Assembly (NCBI RefSeq): GCF_016863635.1
Contig: NZ_BOPG01000025.1
Location: 62,001 to 126,000, forward strand
Reading direction: 5' to 3'
Length of the DNA: 64,000 bases
Source of the DNA: Virgisporangium aurantiacum
Lineage (GTDB): Bacteria > Actinomycetota > Actinomycetes > Mycobacteriales > Micromonosporaceae
The notes under the pieces were generated by a model. That model saw nothing but the letters and a program-made list of their open reading frames with translations, made no database searches and was not told the DNA's origin. A program made the translations under genes and the position numbers. Positions 33,266-41,751 of this stretch are shown one piece after another (within the stretch, counting starts at the first letter, position 1; each line of letters starts with the position of its first letter).

Positions 33266-34091
33266 CCTCGATTCCGATGGGATTGACGCAGCATTCGCCG
33301 CGCTGCGTGACCGCGGCCCGGAGCCGCCGTTCGTGCCCGCGTCCACCGTGCGTCGCCGGGGCCGGCGGCGCACGCACCGCCGGATCGCGCTGACCGGGAT
33401 CGCCGTCGTGGGCGCGGTGTCGGCGGCCGGCGCGCTGGCCACCGGTCCCATCGGAGACGGACGCGGAGCGCCCGCCGCCTCCGCGACCCCGACGGCGTCC
33501 GTGTCGGTGTCCGGGCCGCAACCGTCCGAGAGTGCCGGCAAGAATCGGAGGTCTCCCCCGACCCCGGACGCGACCGCGTTCCCGGACTCCCTGTTCCTCG
33601 ACGTGAGCGACCTTCCGGGGTTCACCCACCGCGCCGACTACGGCGCCACGTCCCTGAACTGGCCGGTGATCCTGATGTGCACCGGCTTCAGCCAGGACGA
33701 CTACTCGTCGCTCCCGCTCGCGCAGACCGGCCGGGGGTTCAACTACGCGCCGGAGGCGCCGAACGCCGCCAACATGGGGTCGGGCGGGCCCTACGCGTCC
33801 CATCGGGTGGTCCGGTTCACGGCGGACGGGGCCACGAAGGTGTTCGCCAACGTCGACGCGTTCCACACCTGCCGGAAGAAGGACGGCGACCGGGAACTGG
33901 CCCGCGACATCGGCGGCGACCAGTCCCGCCTGTTCCGCCTCCCGCCGGCCGACCGGACCGACCAGCGCACCCGTTACCTCGCGTTCGTGCGCGTCGGTGA
34001 CCTGGTCGCCGAGCTCGACCTCTACGGCGTGGTCGACGACGCCGGCGCCCGCGTGCTGGTCGAGAAGGCTGCCCAGCGGCTCCGATCGTGA
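33255..34091 (+). CDS. Membrane-anchored protein coupled to the sigma factor (candidate anti-sigma)
   Basis: 278 residues from ATG 33255. A cytoplasmic N-terminus of about 42 residues with AALRDRGPEPPFVPASTVRRR is followed by one membrane segment (43-62, RIALTGIAVVGAVSAAGALA). A Ser/Thr/Pro linker and an external domain with single Cys residues in ILMCTGFS and FHTCRKKDG follow. This layout is shared by proteins co-encoded with SigE-like factors in actinomycetes, where the N-terminal DAAFAALR helix may contact sigma. The external part resembles sensor-like lipoprotein domains (VGDLVAELDLYGVVDD). The anti-sigma role is inferred from position and topology. Confidence 0.65.
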   Translation: MFDDLDSDGIDAAFAALRDRGPEPPFVPASTVRRRGRRRTHRRIALTGIAVVGAVSAAGALATGPIGDGRGAPAASATPTASVSVSGPQPSESAGKNRRSPPTPDATAFPDSLFLDVSDLPGFTHRADYGATSLNWPVILMCTGFSQDDYSSLPLAQTGRGFNYAPEAPNAANMGSGGPYASHRVVRFTADGATKVFANVDAFHTCRKKDGDRELARDIGGDQSRLFRLPPADRTDQRTRYLAFVRVGDLVAELDLYGVVDDAGARVLVEKAAQRLRS

Positions 34092-34124
34092 TCTTGCCGT
34101 GGTGCAACTGATCGACTCCGGGCC
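34088..34124. repeat. Possible degenerate copy of the composite repeat
   Basis: GTGATCTTGCCGTGGTG joined directly to CAACTGATCGACT and then GGGCCA. It looks like both arms of the 28885-28962 inverted repeat after loss of the loop and a few arm bases. It overlaps the stop codon of the upstream gene. Confidence 0.35.
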
Positions 34125-34191
34125 ACCACCTACGGACTGGTACAGTTCCGGCCGGTCGCTCCAGTGGCCGGTGTGCTTCGGGAGGTCGTTG

Positions 34192-35046
34192 GTGGTTCTG
34201 AACCCCGGTACCAGCGCGCGATTCGCGCAGATCCTGCACGAACAGCGGGATCCCCTCATCAAGCGGTGGACCACGCTGGCCCTGCACGGGGTCCGCGGCC
34301 GGTCGACGGAGGCCGAGCTCGCCGCCCAGGTCACGGAGATCTACGCGGCGTTGACGACCACGCTGCGCGCCGCCGGCGCCTCCGACCTGAGCTCCGACGA
34401 CGCCGCCGAGGTGCGGTCCGCGCTGGCGGACCTGTCGTCGTCGCAGGCCCGGCGCGGCTTCACCCCGAGCGAGACGGCGTTCACCGTCTTCGCGCTGAAG
34501 GACGCCGTCCTCGACAGCGTCGACCAGACCGACCCGACCGCGTTGACCGACTTCATCGCGTTCGCCCGGTTCGTCGACGAGCTCGCGCTGTTCACGTTCG
34601 AGACGTACGCGCAGACGCGCGAGGAGCTCATCGTCGAGCAGAACCACCAGCTGATGGAGCTGTCCACGCCGGTCATCAAGCTGTGGGACGGCGTGCTGGC
34701 GGTGCCGCTGGTCGGCACGCTCGACTCGGCCCGGTCGCAGGTGGTGATGGAGAGCCTGCTGCAGACGCTGGTCGACACCGGCTCGGCGTACGCGATCATC
34801 GACATCACCGGCGTCTCGGCGGTCGACACCCAGGTGGCGCAGCACCTGCTGAAGACCGTGATGGCGGCCCGGCTGATGGGCGCCGAGTGCATCATCTCGG
34901 GCATCCGCCCGCAGATCGCCCAGACCGTGGTGTCGCTGGGCATCGAGTTCGGCGACATCGTCACCAAGTCCAGCCTGGCCGACGCGCTCCTGCACACGCT
35001 GCGGGCCAGCGGCGCCGACGTGGTCCGCGCGCGGCGGGCGATCTGA
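34192..35046 (+). CDS. rsbR: RsbR-type stressosome protein
   Basis: 284 residues from GTG 34192, with GGAGG at 34181-34185. The N-terminal all-helical domain (1-150) is the RsbRD-type non-haem globin fold (EQRDPLIKRWTTLALHGV, FARFVDELALFTFETYAQTR). The C-terminal STAS domain begins ELSTPVIKLWDGVLAVPLVG and contains the conserved phosphorylated-Thr context SAVDTQVAQHLLKT with Thr213. In Bacillus, RsbR and RsbS build the stressosome that holds RsbT until stress. It is the first gene of a six-gene operon; the 100-base gap before it should hold the promoter. Confidence 0.9.
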   Translation: MVLNPGTSARFAQILHEQRDPLIKRWTTLALHGVRGRSTEAELAAQVTEIYAALTTTLRAAGASDLSSDDAAEVRSALADLSSSQARRGFTPSETAFTVFALKDAVLDSVDQTDPTALTDFIAFARFVDELALFTFETYAQTREELIVEQNHQLMELSTPVIKLWDGVLAVPLVGTLDSARSQVVMESLLQTLVDTGSAYAIIDITGVSAVDTQVAQHLLKTVMAARLMGAECIISGIRPQIAQTVVSLGIEFGDIVTKSSLADALLHTLRASGADVVRARRAI

Positions 35047-35477
35047 TGGACCGGATCCCGATTCTCAAGATCGGCGAGATCCTGCTGGTGTCGATCCAGG
35101 TCGACATGGACGACCACACCGCGCTGGCGCTCCAGGACGACCTCACCGAACGCATCGTCGACACCCACGCGCACGGCGTGATCATCGACATCACGGCGCT
35201 GGACATCGTCGACTCGTTCATCGGGCGGATGCTGTCGACGATCGCGTCGGTGTCGCGGGTCCTCGACGCGGAGACGGTCGTCGTGGGCATGCGCCCAGCC
35301 GTCGCGATCACGCTGGTGGAGCTGGGGCTGTCGCTCACCGGCGTGCGCACCGCCCTGAACGTCGAGCGGGGCCTGGAACTGCTCGGCCGCAACGCGCCGG
35401 CCCGGGCCGCGTCGCTCACCGACGGGATCGACGACGACGCCCACTCCGGCACCGACACAGCGGCCTTTACCTCATGA
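35046..35477 (+). CDS. rsbS: RsbS-type STAS scaffold
   Basis: 143 residues from ATG 35046, overlapping the RsbR stop by one base (TGATG). The single STAS domain starts RIPILKIGEILLVSIQVDMD. The phosphorylation loop is ITALDIVDSFIGRML with Ser57, matching RsbS Ser59 context, followed by VVVGMRPAVAITLVELGL. The C-terminal tail is longer than in Bacillus RsbS, acidic and disordered (TDGIDDDAHSGTDTAA). It forms the stressosome core with RsbR and is phosphorylated by RsbT. Confidence 0.9.
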   Translation: MDRIPILKIGEILLVSIQVDMDDHTALALQDDLTERIVDTHAHGVIIDITALDIVDSFIGRMLSTIASVSRVLDAETVVVGMRPAVAITLVELGLSLTGVRTALNVERGLELLGRNAPARAASLTDGIDDDAHSGTDTAAFTS

Positions 35478-35866
35478 CAGGTCTGCCGATCACCCGGGAC
35501 GACGACGTCGTACGGGTGCGGCAGGCCGTGCGCGCCGCCGCCGTGGCGGCGAAACTCTCCCTCGTCGACCAGACCAAGCTGGTCACCGCGGCCAGTGAAC
35601 TCGCCCGCAACACGCTGATCTACGGCGGCGGCGGGCAGGCCGACATCGAGCCGGTCGCCACCGACCGCCGCAAGGGCGTGCGGGTGGTGTTCACCGACAC
35701 CGGTCCCGGCATCGCCGACCTCGATCTCGCGCTCACCGACGGCTACACCAGCGGCAACGGGATGGGGCTCGGCCTGTCCGGCGCCCGCCGGCTGGTCGAC
35801 GAGTTCGACATCGTCTCCGCGGTGGGCGAGGGGACCCGGATCTCGGTGACCAAATGGGCCCGCTGA
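35474..35866 (+). CDS. rsbT: RsbT-type serine/threonine kinase
   Basis: 130 residues from ATG 35474 overlapping the RsbS stop (ATGA). GHKL ATPase motifs are present: VTAASELARNTLIYGGGGQA (N box), FTDTGPGIAD (G1) and NGMGLGLSGARRLVDEF (G2). In the family it phosphorylates RsbS and RsbR on stress, then leaves to activate an RsbU-type phosphatase. The SpoIIE phosphatase two genes after the fusion protein, with a receiver domain, may be its target here. Length equals Bacillus RsbT. Confidence 0.92.
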   Translation: MTGLPITRDDDVVRVRQAVRAAAVAAKLSLVDQTKLVTAASELARNTLIYGGGGQADIEPVATDRRKGVRVVFTDTGPGIADLDLALTDGYTSGNGMGLGLSGARRLVDEFDIVSAVGEGTRISVTKWAR

Positions 35867-36924
35867 CCGGCCCCTCCCCCGAGGACGCCGCCACCGCCGC
35901 GGGCATTCCCGAGGACGTCGGCTGGTTCCGGATCGACGAGGCCGCCGCGGCCGGGACGGCCCGCCGGGCGGCGGCCGACGCCGGACGCCGGCTGGGCTTC
36001 CCGGAGTCGCGGCTCGGCGAACTGTCGATCGCGGCGACGGAACTGGCCACCAACCTGGCCAGGCACGCCGTCGACGGCCGCCTCCTGGTGCGGTACCTGC
36101 GCCGCGGCGGTGCCGGCGGCGTGCTGCTGGTCGCCGTCGACTCCGGGCCCGGCATGGCCGACCTCGCGGCCAGCGGACGCGACGGGCACTCGACGTCCGG
36201 CACGCTGGGGATCGGGCTCGGCGCGGTGCGCCGCCTCGCCACCCGTAGCGACGGCTACTCGCTGCCGGGCCGGGGCACGGTCATCGCCGCCGAGTTCTGG
36301 CCGCGGGCCGCGGCGGGGTCCGGGGACGATGTGGCCGGGAACGTGGACGGGATCGTGCGGCCGATGACCGGGGAGAAGATCGCCGGGGACGCGTACGCCG
36401 TCCGGCACACGGCCGCCGGCCCGCTGCTGCTGCTCAGCGACGGCCTCGGGCACGGACCGCTGGCGGCGGCCGCCTCCGCGGCGGCGGTCGCGGCGTTCCA
36501 CGGCGCGCCCGACGCGTCACCGGCCGCGGTCGTCGACCACCTGCACCGGCGGATGAGTCACACCCGCGGCGCCGCGATCGGGGTGGCGGCGCTCGACCGG
36601 GCCGCGGGCACCGTCCGGTTCGCCGGGCTGGGCAACATCGCCGCCCACGTCGTCCGGCCGGGGGAACGGCGCCAGCTGGTGTCGCTGCCCGGGATCGTCG
36701 GGCACCAGCGGCGGACCGTACGCGAGTTCTCCTACGACCTGGCCGCGGACGCCGCCGTGGTGCTGCACTCCGACGGGCTGGTCGACCGGTGGCGGGTCGA
36801 CGACTACCCCGGCCTGCTCGACCACCGCGCGATCACCGTCGCCGCCACCCTGCTCCGCGACGCCGGCACCCGCCGCGACGACGCGGGCGTGATCGTCGCC
36901 GCACCGGCCGCGGAACCGACATGA
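35854..36924 (+). CDS. GHKL ATPase-SpoIIE phosphatase fusion (RsbX-like)
   Basis: 356 residues from ATG 35854, overlapping rsbT by 13 bases. Residues 20-155 form an RsbW/RsbT-like ATPase (LSIAATELATNLARHAVDGR, VDSGPGMADL, TLGIGLGAVRRLATRSDGYS). Residues 175-355 form a PP2C/SpoIIE phosphatase (GEKIAGDAYAVRH, LLLSDGLGHGPLAAAASAAA, and a final DDAGVIVAAP). The phosphatase half resembles RsbX, which removes phosphates from RsbS and RsbR to reset the stressosome. The fusion joins kinase-like and phosphatase halves in one chain and could reset or tune the switch. Confidence 0.87.
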   Translation: MGPLTGPSPEDAATAAGIPEDVGWFRIDEAAAAGTARRAAADAGRRLGFPESRLGELSIAATELATNLARHAVDGRLLVRYLRRGGAGGVLLVAVDSGPGMADLAASGRDGHSTSGTLGIGLGAVRRLATRSDGYSLPGRGTVIAAEFWPRAAAGSGDDVAGNVDGIVRPMTGEKIAGDAYAVRHTAAGPLLLLSDGLGHGPLAAAASAAAVAAFHGAPDASPAAVVDHLHRRMSHTRGAAIGVAALDRAAGTVRFAGLGNIAAHVVRPGERRQLVSLPGIVGHQRRTVREFSYDLAADAAVVLHSDGLVDRWRVDDYPGLLDHRAITVAATLLRDAGTRRDDAGVIVAAPAAEPT

Positions 36925-36934
36925 CGGCACAGCC

Positions 36935-38716
36935 ATGACCGAGGTGCTGCGGTTCACCGCCCGCGGCGAGCGGGACGTCTTCGTCGTGCGGCAGCGCGGC
37001 CGCGAGGTCGCCGAGGCGCTCGGGTTCGAACAGCCCGACCAGGTGCGGTTCGCCACCGCGTTGAGCGAGGTGTGCCGGCACCTGCTCGGGTCGGCGCGGT
37101 CGGCGGTCGTCACGTTCGCCGTCCACGACGGGCGGGTGGAGGCGGTGCTGCAGGCGGCCGGCGCCGTGCCGTCCGGTCCCACGTCGGGGCTGGCCGACGG
37201 CGTCCGGGCTGCCGCGCGGCTCCTCGACACCGCTGACCTGACCGAGGGCGTCGCCGCCGTGACCATCCGGCTGGCCCGCCGGCTGCCGTTCGGCGTCGAC
37301 CCCGGCCCGGACACGGTCGAGCGGATCCGGGCCGACCTCGCCCGGACCGTGCCGACGAACGTCCTCGACGAGCTCGGCGTCCAGAACGCCCAGCTGATCG
37401 CCGCGCTGGAGGAGGCGCAGCGGCACAGCGACGAGCTGCTGCGGCTCAACGCCGAACTGGAGGAGACCAACCAGGGCGTGATGGCCCTGTACACCCAGCT
37501 CTCCGACGAGATGGAGCAGACCAACCGCGGTGTCGTCGCGCTCTACGCCGAGCTCGACGAGCGGTCGGCGCAGCTACGCGAGGCCAGCGACGCGAAGAGC
37601 CGGTTCCTGCGCAACGTCAGCCACGAGCTGCGCGCGCCGGTGACGGCGATCCTCGGCATGACGCGACTGGTGCTCGACCCGCAGTCCGAACCGCTCACCG
37701 GCGAGCAGACGTACCAGCTGACGCTCATCCAGACGTCGGCGGGTGACCTGCTGACGCTGGTCAACCAGCTGCTCGACCTGGCCAAGGCCGAGTCGAACCG
37801 GCTCGAACCCGGGTGGGCGCCGGTCGACCTCGCGGCCGTGTTCGGCCAGCTGCGGGGGACGCTGCGGCCGCTGGCCCGGCCGTCGGTCGAGCTGACCGTC
37901 GACGACCCGGCCGGGGTGCCGCCGCTGGTCACCGACGAGGGGATGCTCGTCCAGATCCTGCGCAACCTGCTCACGAACGGCCTCAAGTTCACCGACCGCG
38001 GCGAGGTGACGCTCACCGCCCGGTACGACGCCGACGCGCGCCGCGCCGTCCTCACCGTCACCGACACCGGAATCGGCATCGCCGACGCCGACCAGGAACG
38101 CGTCTTCGAGGAGTTCTTCCAGGTCCGCGACGCCCAACGGGCGGCCACCCCGGGCACCGGGCTCGGCCTGCCGTACGCCCGGCGGCTGTGCGGGCTGCTG
38201 GGCATCGACCTGACGCTGGACAGCGAACCCGGGCACGGGAGCACGTTCACGCTGCGGGTGCCGCGCACCCCGTCCGATATCACCGGCCCGGCGGCCGGAA
38301 CCGGCGGTGGGCGCCCGACCACCGAAAGGATCCCGGACCGCGCGGACGGGCTGGCGCGGGTGCTCGTCGTCGACGACGACGGGGCGTTCCGGCACCGGCT
38401 GCGGCAGATCCTCGAGGCCGACGGCCTCTCCGTCGACGAGGCGGCCGACGGGCGCGCCGCCCTCGACGCGATCGCCGCCGGCCGGCCCGACGCCATCGTG
38501 CTCGACCTGCGCATGCCGGGCATGGGCGGGCTGGAACTGCTCGGCGTGCTCGCCGCCGACACCGCCGCCCGTCCGATCCCGGTGCTGGTCCTGACCGCCG
38601 CCGAGCTCGACGACGTGGCCCGGGCGGCGACCGCGCACGCGGCCGGCGTCCTCGACAAGGCCACCCTGGACGACCGGCAGTTGGTGGACGCGCTGCACGC
38701 GGTGGTCCGGCGATGA
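36935..38716 (+). CDS. Hybrid sensor histidine kinase with N-terminal anti-sigma-like ATPase domain
   Basis: 593 residues from ATG 36935. Residues 1-130 look like a degenerate RsbW/RsbT-type GHKL domain (FATALSEVCRHLLGSARSAV, then TIRLARRLPFGVDPGPD) without a usable N box. A coiled coil at about 145-215 (LIALL/EELEETNQGV-type heptads) leads to the kinase H box RFLRNVSHELRAPVTAILGM. N and G boxes are LLTNGLKFT, DTGIGIADAD and GTGLGLPYARRLCG. A C-terminal receiver has LVVDDDGAF and the acceptor Asp in DAIVLDLRMPGMGG. It has no membrane segment, so it senses inside the cell, perhaps through the stressosome. Confidence 0.88.
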   Translation: MTEVLRFTARGERDVFVVRQRGREVAEALGFEQPDQVRFATALSEVCRHLLGSARSAVVTFAVHDGRVEAVLQAAGAVPSGPTSGLADGVRAAARLLDTADLTEGVAAVTIRLARRLPFGVDPGPDTVERIRADLARTVPTNVLDELGVQNAQLIAALEEAQRHSDELLRLNAELEETNQGVMALYTQLSDEMEQTNRGVVALYAELDERSAQLREASDAKSRFLRNVSHELRAPVTAILGMTRLVLDPQSEPLTGEQTYQLTLIQTSAGDLLTLVNQLLDLAKAESNRLEPGWAPVDLAAVFGQLRGTLRPLARPSVELTVDDPAGVPPLVTDEGMLVQILRNLLTNGLKFTDRGEVTLTARYDADARRAVLTVTDTGIGIADADQERVFEEFFQVRDAQRAATPGTGLGLPYARRLCGLLGIDLTLDSEPGHGSTFTLRVPRTPSDITGPAAGTGGGRPTTERIPDRADGLARVLVVDDDGAFRHRLRQILEADGLSVDEAADGRAALDAIAAGRPDAIVLDLRMPGMGGLELLGVLAADTAARPIPVLVLTAAELDDVARAATAHAAGVLDKATLDDRQLVDALHAVVRR

Positions 38717-40299
38717 CGATCGCCGTTCCGCTCGACGCCACCGAGGCCGCCGACGGCCCCGCGACGATCATGGTGGTCGACGACAACCCGACGAAGCGGT
38801 ACGTCATCTCCAGCTGGCTGCGACGGGCCGGGCACCGCATCGTCGAGGCGGCCACCGGCGGCGCGGCGTTGCACCGGTTGAAGGATCCGGACGTGGACCT
38901 GGTCGTCCTGGACGTGCGGCTGCCCGACATCGGCGGGTTCGAGGTCTGCGAACGCATCAAGGGGACGCCCGCGACCGCGTCGCTGCCGGTCATCCACATC
39001 TCGGCGACGGCCGTCGACGTCGCCGACCGGACGCAGGGCCTCACCCGCGGCGCCGACGCCTACCTGGCCGAGCCGATCGACCCGGGCGAGCTGACGGCGA
39101 CCGTCCAGGCGCTGCTGCGCTACTTCCGCGCCCGGCAGCGGGCCGAGCACCTGGCCGGCCGGCTCGCCCGGCTGGCCGACACGACGCTGCGGGTCAACCG
39201 GGCCACCACGTTCCGGTCGCTGCTGCTGGCCGCCGTGACCGGCACCGCGGAGATGTTCCAGCGGCCGGCGGCGGTCGCGGCGGTGACGCCGGACGGCCAG
39301 CAGCTGCTGGCCTGGTGCGACGGGCCGGACGCGGCACCGGGCGTCCGGGACCGAGCACACGGCTCGTTGCTGGAACCCACCGACGCCTCGACGCTGTACG
39401 TCGACTCGGCCGAGAACTGGCCGTTCGCCGGCGGGACGCCGCTGTGGGTCAACGCGGCCCGGTCGCGGGCCGGACGGCCGCCCGCGCACATCGTCGTCCC
39501 CTCCGACCGCCTGACCGCCGACGACGCCAACGTCCTGACGCAGCTCGGCCAGGCGGTGGCACTGGCCATCGACGCGATGCGCTCCTACGACGAGGAGCGC
39601 CGCATCGCGCTGACCCTGCAACGCAGCCTGCTGCCGCGCCGCACGCCCACGGTCGACGGCATCACGCTGGCCGTGCGGTACGTGCCGGCGAGCGCCCACG
39701 CCGAGATCGGCGGCGACTTCTACGAGCTGCTGAACCTCGACAACATGCTGATCGCCGCGCTGGGTGACGTGGCGGGACACTCGCTGCACGCGGCCACCGT
39801 GATGGCGGAGCTGCGGCACGTGCTGCGGGCCTACGTGGCCGAGGGCCATCCGCCCGACGCGGTGATCGGCCGCCTGAACACGATGATGCTGCGGCTGCTC
39901 CCGGACGAGACCGCCACGCTGTGCCTGCTGCGGATCGACCCGCGCACCGGCGCGGGGTACATGGCCAACGCCGGCCACCTGCCGCCGGTGCTGCGGACCC
40001 CGGACGGGCGTGCCGCCCTCGTCGCCGGCGGGACGCCGCTGCTCGGGATCGGCGTCGACCGGGGTGCCGGCACCGCCTTCGACCTGCCGCCGGGCGCCAC
40101 GCTGGTGATGGTGACCGACGGCCTGATCGAACGCCGCCACAAGAGCCTGTCGACGAGCCTGGAGCAGCTCCGCCGGACGATCGAGCACAGCGACCCCGAC
40201 CTCGAGTCGCTGTGCGACCGGCTGCTCGACACGTTCGTCACCGGACCCATCGAGGACGACATCGCGATCGTCGCGATCCACCGGCTCGCTGCAACGTAA
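38713..40299 (+). CDS. Response regulator with GAF-like and SpoIIE (PP2C) phosphatase domains
   Basis: 528 residues from ATG 38713 overlapping the kinase stop (ATGA). The receiver (18-130) has IMVVDDNPTKRY, LVVLDVRLPDIGG and the lysine position replaced in YLAEPIDPGE (Glu for the usual Lys). A GAF-like domain spans about 150-290. The phosphatase starts with IALTLQRSLLPRRTP and contains AEIGGDFYELLNLDNMLIAA, LGDVAGHSLHAATVMAELR, MVTDGLIERR and EDDIAIVAI. This is RsbU-like output: when activated it should dephosphorylate an RsbV-type anti-anti-sigma factor. That partner is not in the window. Confidence 0.9.
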   Translation: MTIAVPLDATEAADGPATIMVVDDNPTKRYVISSWLRRAGHRIVEAATGGAALHRLKDPDVDLVVLDVRLPDIGGFEVCERIKGTPATASLPVIHISATAVDVADRTQGLTRGADAYLAEPIDPGELTATVQALLRYFRARQRAEHLAGRLARLADTTLRVNRATTFRSLLLAAVTGTAEMFQRPAAVAAVTPDGQQLLAWCDGPDAAPGVRDRAHGSLLEPTDASTLYVDSAENWPFAGGTPLWVNAARSRAGRPPAHIVVPSDRLTADDANVLTQLGQAVALAIDAMRSYDEERRIALTLQRSLLPRRTPTVDGITLAVRYVPASAHAEIGGDFYELLNLDNMLIAALGDVAGHSLHAATVMAELRHVLRAYVAEGHPPDAVIGRLNTMMLRLLPDETATLCLLRIDPRTGAGYMANAGHLPPVLRTPDGRAALVAGGTPLLGIGVDRGAGTAFDLPPGATLVMVTDGLIERRHKSLSTSLEQLRRTIEHSDPDLESLCDRLLDTFVTGPIEDDIAIVAIHRLAAT

Positions 40300-40327
40300 C
40301 CGCAACGGGCCGGCGAACCATGGCCTC

Positions 40328-41710
40328 ATGACGGTCAGACGATCCCTGCTGGTACTGGCTCTCGGCGCGACCCTGTCGATCGCCGTGGTCGGCGAGTCCG
40401 GCGCCGCCCCGCCGCACCTCGGCTGCACGAAGGCGGCCGACTTCGGCGCCGTCCCGAACGACGGCCTCGACGACCGGGTCGCGCTGCAGGCCGCGATCGA
40501 CGCGGCCCAGAATGGCCCGCGGTGCCTTGACCTCGCCGCCGGGACGTTCCACGCCACCCGCAAGCCGACACCGGGCGCCGCCTCGATCCCCAGCCTGCGC
40601 GTCACCGGCACGCTGGCCCTGCGCGGCGCCGGCGAGGGCCCGGGCGGAACGGTGCTCGCGATGCTCGGCTCCGGCACGCTCCCCGGCGCCACGGTCCCGT
40701 CGGACTGGCGGCTGCTCGACATCGCCGGCGGCGCGAGCGGGGTGGTCGTCAGCGGGCTGGCGTTCGACGGGTCGCAGCGCGTCGGCACCGGCGAGCAGAC
40801 CCATCTCGTGCAGCTGACCGGGCCGACCACCGGCGTCGTCATCGAGCACGTGCGGTTCCGGCTGCCCCCGCTGGGCGGCAGCACCGGCGGCGACTGCGTC
40901 CGGCTGCTCGGCACGCCCACCGAGTGGGTCCGCGACACCACGATCCGGGACACCGTCGGCGAGGACTGCGACCGCTCGTTCGTCGGCGTGCAGCGCGGCG
41001 TCGACGGCCTGGTGGTGGAGCGCAGCGAGTCGGTGCGCGTCGGCGACCAGGCGATCGACTTCGAGCCGACCGGCGGTGCCGGGTTCAACTGCCAGCCGAT
41101 CGTGAAGAACGTGCTGATGCGCGACCTGGTGCTGCGCCGGGCCGCCACGCAGGGCCTGACCGTCGCCATCGGCGGCGACGGGTGCGCGGTCGCCGACACG
41201 GTGACGCTCACCGACTCGATCGTCGAGGACGGGACGGTGTCGATCCTGGACGCCGTCAACGTCACCCTGTCCCGGCTGCACCTGCGCGGCCTCGACGGCA
41301 GCGCCGCGCCCGCCGTGCTCGCCCGCAAGCGGATCGTCAACTTCCGCGTCCTGGACTGCGTGCTGGAACGCGGCGCCGGCTCGGGCCCCGGCAGCGCGAT
41401 CCAGATCAGCGGCCAGAACGGCGCCGACCCGACCGACGCGCTGCTGTCGGGCGTCCGGGTGATCCAGGCGTCCGCCGGCCCGCTGGTCCGCGCCGAACGC
41501 CTCGCCCGCCTGATCGTGACCGGATCCGAACTCACCTACACCGGCGCCGCCTCCAGCGATCCGGCGATCGTGGTGCGCGGGTTCGCGGACGCGCCGGCCG
41601 AGGCGCCGGTGCTGGTCGACACGCGGGTCGTCGGACCGCTCGGCCCGACGGTCCTGATGGGTGGGGTGTTCCGCGGCGATCCGGTGCTGGTACGCGTCAC
41701 CCGGGCCTGA
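40328..41710 (+). CDS. Secreted right-handed beta-helix protein (pectate lyase superfamily)
   Basis: 460 residues from ATG 40328. The signal peptide is MTVRRSLLVLALGATLSIAV with cleavage probably after GESGAA. The mature part starts with ADFGAVPNDGLDDRVALQAA, the pectate-lyase-3 type N-terminal cap. Repeated strands of the beta-helix then follow (VVISGLAFDG-, TIRDTVGEDC-, VERSESVRVGDQAID-like rungs). Members are extracellular polysaccharide lyases, hydrolases or epimerases. I see no catalytic residue set clear enough to name an activity. A strong hairpin terminator follows the stop. Confidence 0.8.
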   Translation: MTVRRSLLVLALGATLSIAVVGESGAAPPHLGCTKAADFGAVPNDGLDDRVALQAAIDAAQNGPRCLDLAAGTFHATRKPTPGAASIPSLRVTGTLALRGAGEGPGGTVLAMLGSGTLPGATVPSDWRLLDIAGGASGVVVSGLAFDGSQRVGTGEQTHLVQLTGPTTGVVIEHVRFRLPPLGGSTGGDCVRLLGTPTEWVRDTTIRDTVGEDCDRSFVGVQRGVDGLVVERSESVRVGDQAIDFEPTGGAGFNCQPIVKNVLMRDLVLRRAATQGLTVAIGGDGCAVADTVTLTDSIVEDGTVSILDAVNVTLSRLHLRGLDGSAAPAVLARKRIVNFRVLDCVLERGAGSGPGSAIQISGQNGADPTDALLSGVRVIQASAGPLVRAERLARLIVTGSELTYTGAASSDPAIVVRGFADAPAEAPVLVDTRVVGPLGPTVLMGGVFRGDPVLVRVTRA

Positions 41711-41715
41711 GATCG

Positions 41716-41747
41716 GGTGGAGGCCGGCCCCGCGGCCGGCCTCCACC
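41716..41747. terminator. Bidirectional hairpin terminator
   Basis: GGTGGAGGCCGGCC (41716-41729), loop CCGC, and the exact complement (41734-41747). Fourteen-base arms between two convergent genes. Confidence 0.8.
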
Positions 41748-41751
41748 GAGG

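Noticed and set aside
37543..41535. 1330-codon open frame on the minus strand across the stressosome operon
   Set aside because: It is the antisense of several well-supported genes with family motifs, arises from GC-rich third positions, is Ser/Arg/Pro-rich and has no recognisable domain.
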